Part shown: piece after piece, positions 1-7,260 of the stretch
Position numbering within the stretch: position 1 is the stretch's first letter
Layout of the letters: each line of letters begins with the position of its first letter
Assembly (NCBI GenBank): GCA_003157315.1
Contig: PMJE01000428.1
Location: 1-11,795 of the forward strand
Reading direction: 5' to 3'
Length of the DNA stretch: 11,795 bases
Source: Myxococcales bacterium
GTDB taxonomy: Bacteria; Myxococcota; Polyangia; Fen-1088
Notes under the pieces: generated by a model
The model's input: the letters and a program-made list of their open reading frames with translations, nothing else
Told to the model about the DNA's origin: nothing
The model's database searches: none
Made by a program: the position numbers and the translations under genes

Positions 1-1041
1 TGGGAATACATGTTCTTCATCGACTTCGAGGGCAACGTGGCTGACCAGAGGGCTGCCTCGGCGCTCGAAGCCCTGCGCAGCGAGGCGCTCTACTTGAAGA
101 TCCTCGGCTGCTATCCCGCCAAGGCCACGCCTGCCGACGCGCAGACCACCACTTTGCCCCAGGCATCCGAAGCCACGACAGCGCTACCCGCGGCTGCGCC
201 CGCCGCCCGAATCGCTCTCGACCAGCCCATCGCGCGTGCCTCCAAACACTACCGACTCGCCGACCGCGCCACCCATCCCGATGATACCATCATCCGCGTG
301 GGATCTCTGCTGATTGGTGGCGCCGGCTTCGTGGTCATTGCCGGTCCTTGCTCGGTGGAGTCGGAAGACCAGATCAACCGCACCGCCCTGTACGTGCGCG
401 AGCAAGGCGCCCACATCCTGCGCGGGGGCGTGTTCAAACCGCGCACCGGCCCCTATGCCTTCCAGGGTCTGGGCCGTGAAGGACTGGATCTGCTGGTCGC
501 TGCCGGCAAAGCCGCTGGCCTGCCCATCGTCACCGAGGTCATGACCATCGATCAGGTGCACTTGGTGGCCGAGAAATCCGACATCTTGCAGATCGGCGCG
601 CGTAACATGCAGAACTTCCCGCTGCTGTCGGCAGTGGGCAAGGTGGATCGGCCCGTGCTGCTTAAGCGCGGTCTGTCGAGCACCATCGAGGAATGGCTGG
701 CCGCCGCCGAATACATACTGGCGCAGGGCAATGGCCAAGTCATCTTGTGCGAACGAGGCATTCGCACCTTCGAAAGCGCTACGCGCAATACGCTGGATCT
801 GTCCGCGGTAGTGGTGTTGCGCGAGCGCACTCACCTGCCCATCGTCGTGGATCCTAGCCACGGCACCGGCAAGCGTCCCTACGTGGCGCCCATGGCTTGG
901 GCTGCACGCGCTTGCGGCGCCCACGGCGTCAGCATCGAGGTCCACCCCGAACCCGACAAGGCACTGTCCGACGGCGACCAGAGCCTGGACTTCCCGCAGT
1001 TCAAGGCGCTGATGGAGGGCCTGAGCCGGGTGCGGGTGTAG
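1..1041 (+). CDS. Prephenate dehydratase (ACT end)–DAHP synthase fusion, 5' truncated by window edge
   Basis: The reading frame is open from base 1 ([12 protein letters not shown]), so the gene starts upstream and 346 codons are visible. Numbering from the Met at base 10, residues 1-36 match the end of the regulatory ACT domain of prephenate dehydratase ([16 protein letters not shown]). Residues 37-80 are an Ala/Thr/Pro linker. Residues 95-343 are a complete type I-beta DAHP synthase, which condenses phosphoenolpyruvate with erythrose 4-phosphate in the first shikimate step. Visible motifs are GPCSVES (metal Cys114), [39 protein letters not shown] (His284), EVHPEP (Glu310) and DGDQS. The polypeptide therefore joins the first common step to a late phenylalanine step. 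Phe binding at the ACT domain could in principle control both, which is inference. The upstream part may also carry a chorismate mutase domain, not visible here. The gene converges on the toxin gene, 12 bp away. Confidence 0.93.
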   Translation, partial: WEYMFFIDFEGNVADQRAASALEALRSEALYLKILGCYPAKATPADAQTTTLPQASEATTALPAAAPAARIALDQPIARASKHYRLADRATHPDDTIIRVGSLLIGGAGFVVIAGPCSVESEDQINRTALYVREQGAHILRGGVFKPRTGPYAFQGLGREGLDLLVAAGKAAGLPIVTEVMTIDQVHLVAEKSDILQIGARNMQNFPLLSAVGKVDRPVLLKRGLSSTIEEWLAAAEYILAQGNGQVILCERGIRTFESATRNTLDLSAVVVLRERTHLPIVVDPSHGTGKRPYVAPMAWAARACGAHGVSIEVHPEPDKALSDGDQSLDFPQFKALMEGLSRVRV

Positions 1042-1053
1042 GCGAGACCGGAG

Positions 1054-1371
1054 TCAGTCCATCAGGGCCAGAGCGAAGGCTATCGCCCGGCGCACTTCAC
1101 GAAGCTTGTCCAGAGAAAGCAAGGCGACCAGAGGACCGATCTTGCTTTGGGCGACCGTCTGTAGGTGGTCGCAGTTGATTGCGCAATCCCTCGGCATCCC
1201 ATCGGCCCTGCCCAGCAGCACCTCACTGGGTATGTCCCGAACCGTGGACGTGACTGGCGCGACCGTCACCTCGCCGACGTAGGGAATGATGGAATCGCGA
1301 GTCAGGATCACGACCGGGCGGTTCTTGTCAGGCTTGCCGAACTTGTACCAGCGAACCTCGCCCCTCTTCAT
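1054..1371 (-). CDS. MazF/PemK-family toxin (mRNA endoribonuclease)
   Basis: This 105-residue protein has the size and pattern of MazF/PemK toxins, which cleave single-stranded RNA at short motifs and arrest translation. Visible family features are the N-terminal RGEVRWYKFG strand, the NRPVVILTRD segment with Arg18-Pro19, and the VAPVTST strand (residues 37-43), followed by a Leu-rich C-terminal helix. All conserved blocks are present and there is no truncation, so it is probably functional. Its ATG overlaps the antitoxin stop codon in ATGA, giving tight translational coupling. It is the distal gene of a two-gene operon and ends 12 bp from the convergent aromatic fusion gene. Cleavage specificity cannot be read from the sequence. 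Confidence 0.9.
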   Translation of the reverse strand: MKRGEVRWYKFGKPDKNRPVVILTRDSIIPYVGEVTVAPVTSTVRDIPSEVLLGRADGMPRDCAINCDHLQTVAQSKIGPLVALLSLDKLREVRRAIAFALALMD

Positions 1372-1601
1372 TTGTCACCCCACTCTTGCTCCTTTTCCCA
1401 CAAGGCAAACTCATCTGCGCCCGCGGGTCTGCGCAGATAGCCCTGTCGGTGTCTCGCCTCGAGTTTCTGAATCTTGTTGCGAGCGATCGCCTGCTGGAGG
1501 GCTTCGCGCGTGAAGGCCGACCGCGTGGTGTGCAAGTCCCGAGCAACCCTGTCCACCCTCTGGACGAGATCCTCATCAAGCGTCATCTGAACCGTTCTCA
1601 T
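1368..1601 (-). CDS. Ribbon-helix-helix antitoxin of the MazF-type toxin
   Basis: This 77-residue protein begins with the short strand RTVQMTLDEDLV followed by two helices and the TTRSAFTREAL turn typical of ribbon-helix-helix (CopG/MazE-like) repressors. The C-terminal tail (from about residue 55, AGADEFALWEKEQEW) is acidic and aromatic, as expected of the segment that wraps the toxin. Members of this class dimerise, bind their own promoter and neutralise the toxin. The start is supported by a GGAG ribosome site at 1610-1613, 8 nt upstream. The gene precedes and overlaps the toxin by 4 bp, and it sits 97 bp downstream of the kinase gene on the same strand. An AT-rich palindromic stretch upstream is the probable autoregulatory operator. 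Confidence 0.87.
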   Translation of the reverse strand: MRTVQMTLDEDLVQRVDRVARDLHTTRSAFTREALQQAIARNKIQKLEARHRQGYLRRPAGADEFALWEKEQEWGDK

Positions 1602-1610
1602 GTTGACATC

Positions 1611-1645
1611 TCCATATGGATACCAATAGCTATGATACTATACAT
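1611..1645 (-). promoter_or_regulatory. AT-rich promoter/operator region of the toxin-antitoxin operon
   Basis: This short AT-rich island stands out from the GC-rich surroundings. It contains a perfect 10-bp palindrome, TCCATATGGA (1611-1620), overlapping the antitoxin ribosome site, and a second 8-bp palindrome, ATAGCTAT (1626-1633). The motif GATAC recurs at 1619-1623 and 1634-1638, 15 bp apart. TATAGT on the minus strand (1637-1642) is a candidate -10 box, but no good -35 is visible. Ribbon-helix-helix antitoxins usually repress their own operon at such symmetric sites, so an operator role is inferred from position and family. Confidence 0.5.
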
Positions 1646-1680
1646 GCGGCCTGTCTGCCCAGGCGAATCTCGGCGCACAG

Positions 1681-1693
1681 GGGGCTGCGCCCC
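1681..1693 (-). terminator. Small GC hairpin after the kinase gene
   Basis: GGGGC and GCCCC form a perfect 5-bp stem with a 3-base loop, 8 nt past the kinase stop codon. There is no T-run on the minus strand, so it is at best a weak or factor-assisted terminator separating the kinase unit from the toxin-antitoxin operon. Confidence 0.25.
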
Positions 1694-1700
1694 TATGCCG

Positions 1701-2777
1701 TCAGATCTCAATCTCGAGAATGTGCGCGCGTTCGCGCCGGGTTGCGCACACCGCCCGGTGCAACGCCCATTGCCCACGCGCGCGTGCCAGATTGTGCTCG
1801 CCTCGACCGGGGTAGCGCTCGGGCGTCCAACCGAAGTACGATTCCCAAAGCGCGTCGGCGGCAAAGCGCACCGCGAGTTCGAGGCTGATCCATTCGACCC
1901 CGTGCAGGCAGGCGCGGCGCTCGTCGGCGCCAATCGATCGGCCCAAACTGTCGCGAAAACCCTCGAATGAGGCCCGGAAGATCTCGACGTCGAACTTGGC
2001 CAAGCTCGCGTCCTCGGGACTACGGTTGCACCACGACCGCCAGGCATCCCCCAACTCATGCGCCAGTGCCATGGGTCCCACCGTGTCCAGGTCGATTAGG
2101 CACACGGCCTGCTCGGCCGCCGGCGGCTGGGAACCGGCAAACAGGATGTTGTTCAGCTTGGGATCGCCGTGGCACACGCACCTGGGCAGCTTCGGCAGAG
2201 GCGGCAGGTCGGAGACTGCGGCAAACAGATCCGCTGCCAGAACGCCTACCTCGCGCCGCAGGCGATGGTCGGTATGGACATCCAGGGCCTCACGTAGCCT
2301 GGCCAGGTGCTGGTCAGTGTCGTGCACACCCGCGCGCATGCCGGCAAATTCGTGGTCAAACCCCTCGAGCGCGCGATGAAATTGCGCTACCAGGCGGCCT
2401 GCCGCGCGCGCCTGGCTTAGGCTGGCCACCACGTCGAAGGACACTCCGTCGACGTAGCTGAGAAGTCGCCACAGCCCGTCCTGCACCCCAAGGTCGACTG
2501 ACAAGCTGCCATCCCGCGCCGGTACCAGGCGCGGCGTGGCCATGCCCACCTCCGCTAGTCGCCGGGTGACTGCATCGATGTTGTGGTTGACGGCAGCGGA
2601 AAAGACGGGGTTCAGCCGCTGCAAGACCAAGCGCAGTTCGCCACGGCTGACCAGATAGGTCTGATTGACTAGGCCCGTACCCAGAGGCGTGACCTGCGCG
2701 CCGTCCAAGCCCAAATATTGAGGCAGGACCCGTGCCTGGATGAGATGGGCCTGAAGCTGTACCCCGGGCCCCCGCAC
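1701..2777 (-). CDS. NahK-like phosphotransferase (N-acetylhexosamine 1-kinase family)
   Basis: The 358-residue product belongs to the APH/choline-kinase fold of small-molecule kinases. It shows GTGLVNQTYLV (nucleotide loop) and LVLQRLNPVF with the N-lobe strand near residues 49-59. The catalytic loop CHGDPKLNNILF has His203, Asp205 and Asn209/210. The metal-binding IDLDTVGPMAL has Asp229/Asp231, and GEHNLARARGQ lies near the C-terminus. The QRLN, KLNNILF, IDLDT and HNLxRxR blocks together resemble bifidobacterial N-acetylhexosamine 1-kinase, and the length fits. The sugar substrate is not proven. I chose GTG at 2775-2777, 4 nt after the upstream stop, because no in-frame ATG precedes the first conserved block within the intergenic space. 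An open frame runs back to 2936 but lies inside the upstream gene. The spacing implies co-transcription with the TPR/barrel gene. Confidence 0.82.
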   Translation of the reverse strand: MRGPGVQLQAHLIQARVLPQYLGLDGAQVTPLGTGLVNQTYLVSRGELRLVLQRLNPVFSAAVNHNIDAVTRRLAEVGMATPRLVPARDGSLSVDLGVQDGLWRLLSYVDGVSFDVVASLSQARAAGRLVAQFHRALEGFDHEFAGMRAGVHDTDQHLARLREALDVHTDHRLRREVGVLAADLFAAVSDLPPLPKLPRCVCHGDPKLNNILFAGSQPPAAEQAVCLIDLDTVGPMALAHELGDAWRSWCNRSPEDASLAKFDVEIFRASFEGFRDSLGRSIGADERRACLHGVEWISLELAVRFAADALWESYFGWTPERYPGRGEHNLARARGQWALHRAVCATRRERAHILEIEI

Positions 2778-2781
2778 GCGA

Positions 2782-4599
2782 CTATTCCGACGGAGGCGCG
2801 TCCTTGTCCTCTTCGCCGGGTGGCCTCTCCCAGCCGCCCTGGCCCTCCTGCATCGGGGGTGGCGCGCCTGAGCTTTCAAACTTGTGCGCAATAGCCAAGC
2901 CAGCATTCCACTCGCCCAACAGCATGCTAGGACCAAAGCTCAACAGACCGCGCCCCTCCACCCAGATGGCAAGAAAGCGCGTGAGATGGTACATCATGCC
3001 CAACCCCACACCGACGGCACCTGGCCCGCCGCTGACTGTGTCGCTATGCCCTACCTTATGGTTTGCCGGGTCAGGGCACTTGATTTGATTGCCATCCGGT
3101 CCAGGCAACCCATTATCCGCGATATTGCAATTCCCTGCGACATAGCCCAAGAAGGTCTTCCCCATGGGCGAGAACCCCGCGACGGCTGACCCAAAAGCCT
3201 GGAAGTTCCCGAGCGTGAGAAGGGCGTACTGGCCGCGGAGAAAGAGAGCCAGCGCGGACGTCGGCGGCTGGTTCACGCCGGGGTCGGGAGTCCATCCGGT
3301 GGCGTGGGAAGGGGTTATCTGGTAGCGGGCCTGCAGCGACACGGCAAGCTTGTCGGAGAATTGGTAGCCGATTTCCCCGGTCAGCTGCAACAGGGTTGCC
3401 CCTGAGGGACCAGCTTGCAGCTGGATGGTAGGGTCATGGCTGTCTAGCGACATCGCACCGTGGTAGGTCTGCGCAAAGGCACCGCCGCCCAACGCAATGA
3501 TTACCGACCCGGGCAGACGGCGGTGGTACTTTCGCAAGTCCTCGTCGATCTGGTATTGCCGGTTGATTTCTTCCAGCGGAGCATTGTCCTCTGCCATGGG
3601 CGTAGCAGGCCTCGTGCTGGTGTCCTTGCCTTCCAACAGCATCGCCAACATCGTGTTGTTGACCGTCGCAGCTCCGTCGACGATGGGCATCAGGTTGGGA
3701 CCGTCAGCGTTTCCAATGGTCAGTGGTTCCTTGCTGCCCGGTACTTTCGCTTCCAGGTAGTACTGAAAGGCACTCCCGGTGACCGCAGCGCCCGGAACAG
3801 TCGCCGTGAGCCAGCCCTTGGGCGAACGAGTCATGGGCAGCGGCGTGAAGTCCTCGGAACCCTTTTCGCGATAGAAGACCGTGGCGGTAGCTTTGCGCGG
3901 CTGCTTTTGCGTGACGCAGCGGATGAGAATGTCCTCCTTGGGCGGAACTTCGTCGGGCAACGGACAGTAGAAGGGCTCGGGAACCCTTGCCGGCGGCGTT
4001 GGCTCTTCCTGGTCCACGAATTTCTTGGCCCCACGCAATCCGCGCCGGCCACCTGCCGTGCCAGACGAAGAACCGCTGGCCGGAGCTTGCTCATCGGTCG
4101 TGGGCGCCGGAGTTGACGCAGCCGCAGTCTTGCCCGCGGAGGTCGCCGACGCCGTTCTTGCCTGGGCCGCCAGCCCGGCCTGGCCGCGGGCCGCATCGAA
4201 GGCTTCGTCCAAAGCAGCGGTTTCGACCTGCGGCGTGATCTTGATGTTGGGGTCGATCTTGAGAGCCATCACGAACTGTCGGATGGCCTTGGTCCGGTCG
4301 TTGAACCCTGTCATGTAGACCGCGGCCAAGTGCACATGGGTTCGCGCCGAAATCGCGTGTTCACCCAAGTTCGCGTCAGTGAGCAATGCGATGGCGCCCC
4401 ATAGGGCATCGCGCGCGGCTTCGTACTTGCCCGCCTGCATTTGGGCCAAGGCCTGCTTGTTGATCTCGACGACTTTGCCGACCGTGTCCTGGCCCTTGCC
4501 TGACCTCCCCGCGGCGCTGGCAATGCCTGCTTGCGACAAGATGGTGAAAACGAAAAAGGCGAGGACAACGGGCGAGAGAAAACAACGAAAAATCTTCAT
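2782..4599 (-). CDS. Exported TPR-like protein with Ig-like segment and C-terminal outer-membrane barrel
   Basis: I do not recognise a named family for this 605-residue protein. Residues 1-30 are a clear signal peptide ending IASAA. Residues 40-140 are helical and TPR-like (QAGKYEAARDALWGAI, DRTKAIRQFVMALKIDP). Residues 145-205 are an Ala/Ser/Pro-rich linker. Residues 210-305 are a beta-rich segment resembling an Ig or fibronectin type III fold (ATATVFYREKG, GSAFQYYLEAKVPG). Residues 365-575 are alternating glycine-rich strands of an outer-membrane barrel (SVIIALGGGAFAQ, LTGEIGYQF, AIWVEGRGLL), and the acidic, Pro-rich tail ends PPSE. It probably sits in the outer membrane with the TPR part in the periplasm. 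The ATG start has an AGGAG site (4608-4612) 8 nt upstream. The kinase gene follows after 4 nt, and a shorter damaged paralogue lies upstream on the same strand. Confidence 0.8.
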   Translation of the reverse strand: MKIFRCFLSPVVLAFFVFTILSQAGIASAAGRSGKGQDTVGKVVEINKQALAQMQAGKYEAARDALWGAIALLTDANLGEHAISARTHVHLAAVYMTGFNDRTKAIRQFVMALKIDPNIKITPQVETAALDEAFDAARGQAGLAAQARTASATSAGKTAAASTPAPTTDEQAPASGSSSGTAGGRRGLRGAKKFVDQEEPTPPARVPEPFYCPLPDEVPPKEDILIRCVTQKQPRKATATVFYREKGSEDFTPLPMTRSPKGWLTATVPGAAVTGSAFQYYLEAKVPGSKEPLTIGNADGPNLMPIVDGAATVNNTMLAMLLEGKDTSTRPATPMAEDNAPLEEINRQYQIDEDLRKYHRRLPGSVIIALGGGAFAQTYHGAMSLDSHDPTIQLQAGPSGATLLQLTGEIGYQFSDKLAVSLQARYQITPSHATGWTPDPGVNQPPTSALALFLRGQYALLTLGNFQAFGSAVAGFSPMGKTFLGYVAGNCNIADNGLPGPDGNQIKCPDPANHKVGHSDTVSGGPGAVGVGLGMMYHLTRFLAIWVEGRGLLSFGPSMLLGEWNAGLAIAHKFESSGAPPPMQEGQGGWERPPGEEDKDAPPSE

Positions 4600-4629
4600 G
4601 AATGCAGCTCCTGGCGGCCGGCTACTATC

Positions 4630-4656
4630 ATTATGCTGGCTTCAGCGATATGTCCA
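4630..4656 (-). promoter_or_regulatory. Candidate sigma70-like promoter of the TPR/barrel gene
   Basis: On the minus strand TGGACA (4651-4656) and CATAAT (4630-4635) are separated by 15 bp, 30 bp before the ATG. The same arrangement, TGGACA, 15 bp, CATAGT, precedes the damaged paralogue at 5923-5949, and several bases between the boxes are also shared (CCAG next to the -10). Conservation between the two copies is the main support, because the spacer is shorter than the usual 17 bp. Confidence 0.42.
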
Positions 4657-4839
4657 TTCCCTCTGTCCAACACCGGAGCAGAGCTGGTGAGAAGTGTGGC
4701 GCGTCGGATCGTGGCACGGCGCCAGCCAAGCTATCGGCGCAGCCCATTCTTGGGAAAAGGCCACCACGCAACCGGAACCTCGGTGCAGGACCTCGGACAT
4801 GCCGTCTGGACTCAAGCCAGCGCCGCGCACTGCGCTAAA

Positions 4840-5893
4840 TCAGAAAGTTATGCAGAACGCTCCGTTGAAGTGGACGAAATTCGTCGCGAGCGTGGTGTCG
4901 CCATAGGTTGTCGTGCCATATGTGACCGTCGTGCTGGCCTCATCCGCGTGAAGGAACGACGACTCAAACCGCAGGGACAATCGCGAAGTCAGCCGAACAT
5001 CCGCACCGAGCTGGAAACCAGCCGCGAGAGCCTCCATTCCCACCACGCCGCTATCAGATGTCTTCATGCGATAATGAACAAGACCAAGCTGGGCTCCGCC
5101 GAAGAAGCTCAGGATCGGGTTCACCGGGACAATGCAGTTGAACTGAAACAGGATCCCCGAAGGCCGTAGGCGAAGTTCGGTCCACCAAGACCAAAGCCTT
5201 TCGCCGTGCCTAGGACGAGGCCTAGATGGCCATGCTCTCGGGTGTAGGCACCCGCATCCGATGGTTCCTCGAGGTCGCCGTATGGTGTGAAATTTGCCTT
5301 TCTCGCGGGTGGAACCGCGGAGGGCGCTGCCGAACCACCTCGGACCCCTCCCTCCAAGGATCGCTGACATCAGACGCCGGGGTCACGCCTTCCTCTGCGA
5401 CGGGCAGCGTAGGCGTTTCCCCGGCGAGCGCAGTCGCCGCCGCGGTTTCTTTCTCCTGGGACGTCAGTCCTACCTGGCTGCGAGCCGCGTCGAATGCGTC
5501 GTCCAACGCCACAGTCTCGATCCGCGCTGAGATGGTCACCTTGGGATCGATTTTCAGAGCCGTCACGAACTGTCGGATGGCCTTGTTCCTGTCGTTGAAG
5601 CCCGCCAAGTAGACGGCGGCCAGGTACACATGGATTCGTGCTGCGATCTCGTGGCCACCCATGTTCGCGTCGTTGAGAATCGCGATGGCGCCCCAGAGTG
5701 CTTCGCGCGCAGCCTCGTACTTGCCCGCCTGCAGTTGGCTGAGGGCTTGTTCGTTGAGCGCCACAACTTTCTCCAGAGGGTCCTGGGTTCCACCGGACTC
5801 CTCTGCCGCGATGGCGACGCCGGACTGCAAGGACAGAGCGAAAACCAACAGAAAAACCACAAGGGGCGGGAACAGACCACAGCACATCTTCAC
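4840..5893 (-). pseudogene. Second TPR/barrel paralogue interrupted by two apparent frameshifts
   Basis: The first frame starts at GTG 5893 (MKMCCGLFPP, signal peptide ending AIAA) with AGGAG 8 nt upstream. Residues 41-140 align without gaps to the neighbouring paralogue at about 70% identity (by-eye count). After about 5360 this frame turns into Arg/His-rich nonsense and stops at 5222. Sensible sequence continues in a second frame (SAAPSAVPPARKANFTPYG, then GTAKGFGLGGPNFAYGL) until about 5160. It then moves to a third frame (LFQFNCIVPVNPILSFFGG) which runs as barrel strands to FNGAFCITF and a TGA at 4840. Both shifts lie at GGGG runs on the coding strand (5345-5348 and 5155-5158). Each is corrected by adding one base, giving a 351-residue protein of signal peptide, TPR-like domain, linker and barrel, without the Ig-like segment. 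It is either a recent pseudogene or an intact gene with homopolymer sequencing errors. Confidence 0.72.
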
Positions 5894-5922
5894 GGGTGCG
5901 ACTCCTAGGATGGAGCCACATC

Positions 5923-5949
5923 ACTATGCTGGGGTCGCGAAAATGTCCA
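5923..5949 (-). promoter_or_regulatory. Candidate promoter of the damaged paralogue
   Basis: TGGACA (5944-5949) and CATAGT (5923-5928), 15 bp apart on the minus strand, match in sequence, spacing and position the candidate promoter of the intact paralogue. The -35 box begins directly after the stop codon of the upstream metallo-beta-lactamase-fold gene. This suggests the paralogue had its own promoter rather than relying on read-through. Confidence 0.4.
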
Positions 5950-7134
5950 CTAGCGACAGACTTGGTGCGCCGGATCGCAACCGCCGCGAGGTGCCGGCAC
6001 TACCAGCGGCGAGCTGTCGTCCGGATCCGCTTCCTGGAAGTAGCCATCGCCGTCCGCATCGACTCGGGGCGGGTCCGCGGCGACATAGTGATCGTCGGCC
6101 ACCCAGTAGTCGATGCCGTCTGTCGTGCGCAACACAACATGCCCGACCACGCGCCCTCCGCGCAGGTTGGTGTCGGGGTTGCCGTGTTCAGTGAGATAGA
6201 TGGCGCCAGTGGAGGCGAGACGATCGATAGCGGCCTGGTGGGGATGGCCGTCAGAGTTGCCGTTGCCCACCTCGATGATATTGACCCTGGGTTGCAGCTC
6301 GGCGAGGAAGGTGGGGCTGGATGAGTGATCGCTGCCGTGGTGACTCACCCGATAGACGTCAATGTCCTTGGCCAAGGGAGCCACTGCATATTCGATGTCG
6401 TGGTACGAGTAGCCGTAATCGGATATCAGGGTCTCGCCCGAAAGATCGCCGCCCGAGAAGTAATCGAGCAGGCCAAAGCGCAGGACGAAGGCCACCGAGT
6501 AGTCATTCTCGCTGGGTGGGGCTGGATCGTCGACCGGTCCATTGGCAGCAAGCAGGCCATTTCCGTCCACTGCGACCAAACGCACGGTCACCCCCGGCCC
6601 GAGATCAATCTGACCATCGCCCAACGTGGCGACTTCGGGGTGCAGCAGGTTTTGACCATCGCCGGCAAGGTACTCACGCCAGCGCGCCAGCGTGCCCCCG
6701 CCTTCGCCGGGGTAGTGGGAGAAATCGCGGCGCAAGAGCGCGCCCACAGTGAATCCCTGCAGGTTGACCAGGTGCCACAGACCGCCGTGACCGGGATACC
6801 CGGTGTGGTCCACATGGAAGTGGCTGATGAGCACATAGTCCAGGTGCGAGGAGCCAAGGACATTCTTGATGTACGGCCCGACAATCAAGGCCCCGTCATC
6901 CGCCTCCCAGTCAGCCTCGCCGGCATCCACCAGCAGCGTCCGGCCGGTGGGCCCGACGATCAGTGTGCTGGTGGCCTGCCCTGCATCGATGTGGTGAATC
7001 TCAAGCCAGCCCGACTGCCAGTTGCCACTGCCGGGCGGGTCGGTCCCAGAAACGGCTGGCATCCTTCCTCCGGGCACCAAGCTGCAGCCGGCCAGGAAGA
7101 GCAGACATCCGCGGAGTACCAAGAAGAGGCGCAT
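5950..7134 (-). CDS. Secreted metallo-beta-lactamase-fold lipoprotein (ComEC-hydrolase-like)
   Basis: The 394-residue product starts with a lipoprotein signal peptide whose lipobox LAGC places the acylated cysteine at residue 17. The mature protein is a metallo-beta-lactamase-fold hydrolase. IHHIDAGQATSTLIV and LLVDAGE form the first strands, SHFHVDHTGY gives the metal ligands His105, His107, Asp109 and His110, FSGGDLSG supplies Asp230, and VSHHGSDHSS supplies His265/266. The IDAGQA...LLVDAG and SHHGS pattern is that of the hydrolase domain attached to ComEC/Rec2 DNA-uptake channels and its stand-alone relatives. No membrane channel is present here. The C-terminus carries VDADGDGYFQEADPDD (about 358-373), a thrombospondin type 3/EF-hand-like calcium motif, then a short tail with two cysteines. 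The substrate is unknown; nucleic acid or a phosphoester is a guess. No strong ribosome site precedes the ATG, but the lipobox position supports this start. Confidence 0.85.
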   Translation of the reverse strand: MRLFLVLRGCLLFLAGCSLVPGGRMPAVSGTDPPGSGNWQSGWLEIHHIDAGQATSTLIVGPTGRTLLVDAGEADWEADDGALIVGPYIKNVLGSSHLDYVLISHFHVDHTGYPGHGGLWHLVNLQGFTVGALLRRDFSHYPGEGGGTLARWREYLAGDGQNLLHPEVATLGDGQIDLGPGVTVRLVAVDGNGLLAANGPVDDPAPPSENDYSVAFVLRFGLLDYFSGGDLSGETLISDYGYSYHDIEYAVAPLAKDIDVYRVSHHGSDHSSSPTFLAELQPRVNIIEVGNGNSDGHPHQAAIDRLASTGAIYLTEHGNPDTNLRGGRVVGHVVLRTTDGIDYWVADDHYVAADPPRVDADGDGYFQEADPDDSSPLVVPAPRGGCDPAHQVCR

Positions 7135-7201
7135 GCCGGGTTATCGGCATCGGTGCGCTGAGGTTGCTTGCGCGAAATTCAGTTTGCGTCCCGGAGCCGC
7201 G

Positions 7202-7235
7202 CGCGGCCGCGGCCCCGCGTATGGCCGCGGCCGCG
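7202..7235. repeat. Perfect 13-bp GC inverted repeat
   Basis: CGCGGCCGCGGCC (7202-7214) and its exact complement (7223-7235) flank an 8-base loop. The hairpin is itself bracketed by the direct repeat GTCCCGGAG (7188-7196 and 7239-7247). It lies in the leader of the lipoprotein gene, about 70 bp before its start. No T-run follows on either strand, so it does not look like a standard intrinsic terminator. Confidence 0.6.
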
Positions 7236-7260
7236 TGGGTCCCGGAGAAGAAGCTGGCTA

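Noticed and set aside
184..945. Long minus-strand open frame opposite the DAHP synthase domain
   Set aside because: It is a shadow of the strongly conserved plus-strand enzyme. Its translation is His/Gln/Arg-rich with no motif.
3979..3993. Possible second copy of the GGGAACCCTT palindrome
   Set aside because: It is a single half without the complementary arm and lies in conserved-looking coding sequence (VPEPF), so it is a chance match.
4840..5370. Third-frame segment as an independent gene starting MSAILGGRG
   Set aside because: The first half is Arg/Trp-rich out-of-frame sequence. Only the part after about 5160 is barrel-like, so it is the tail of the frameshifted paralogue.
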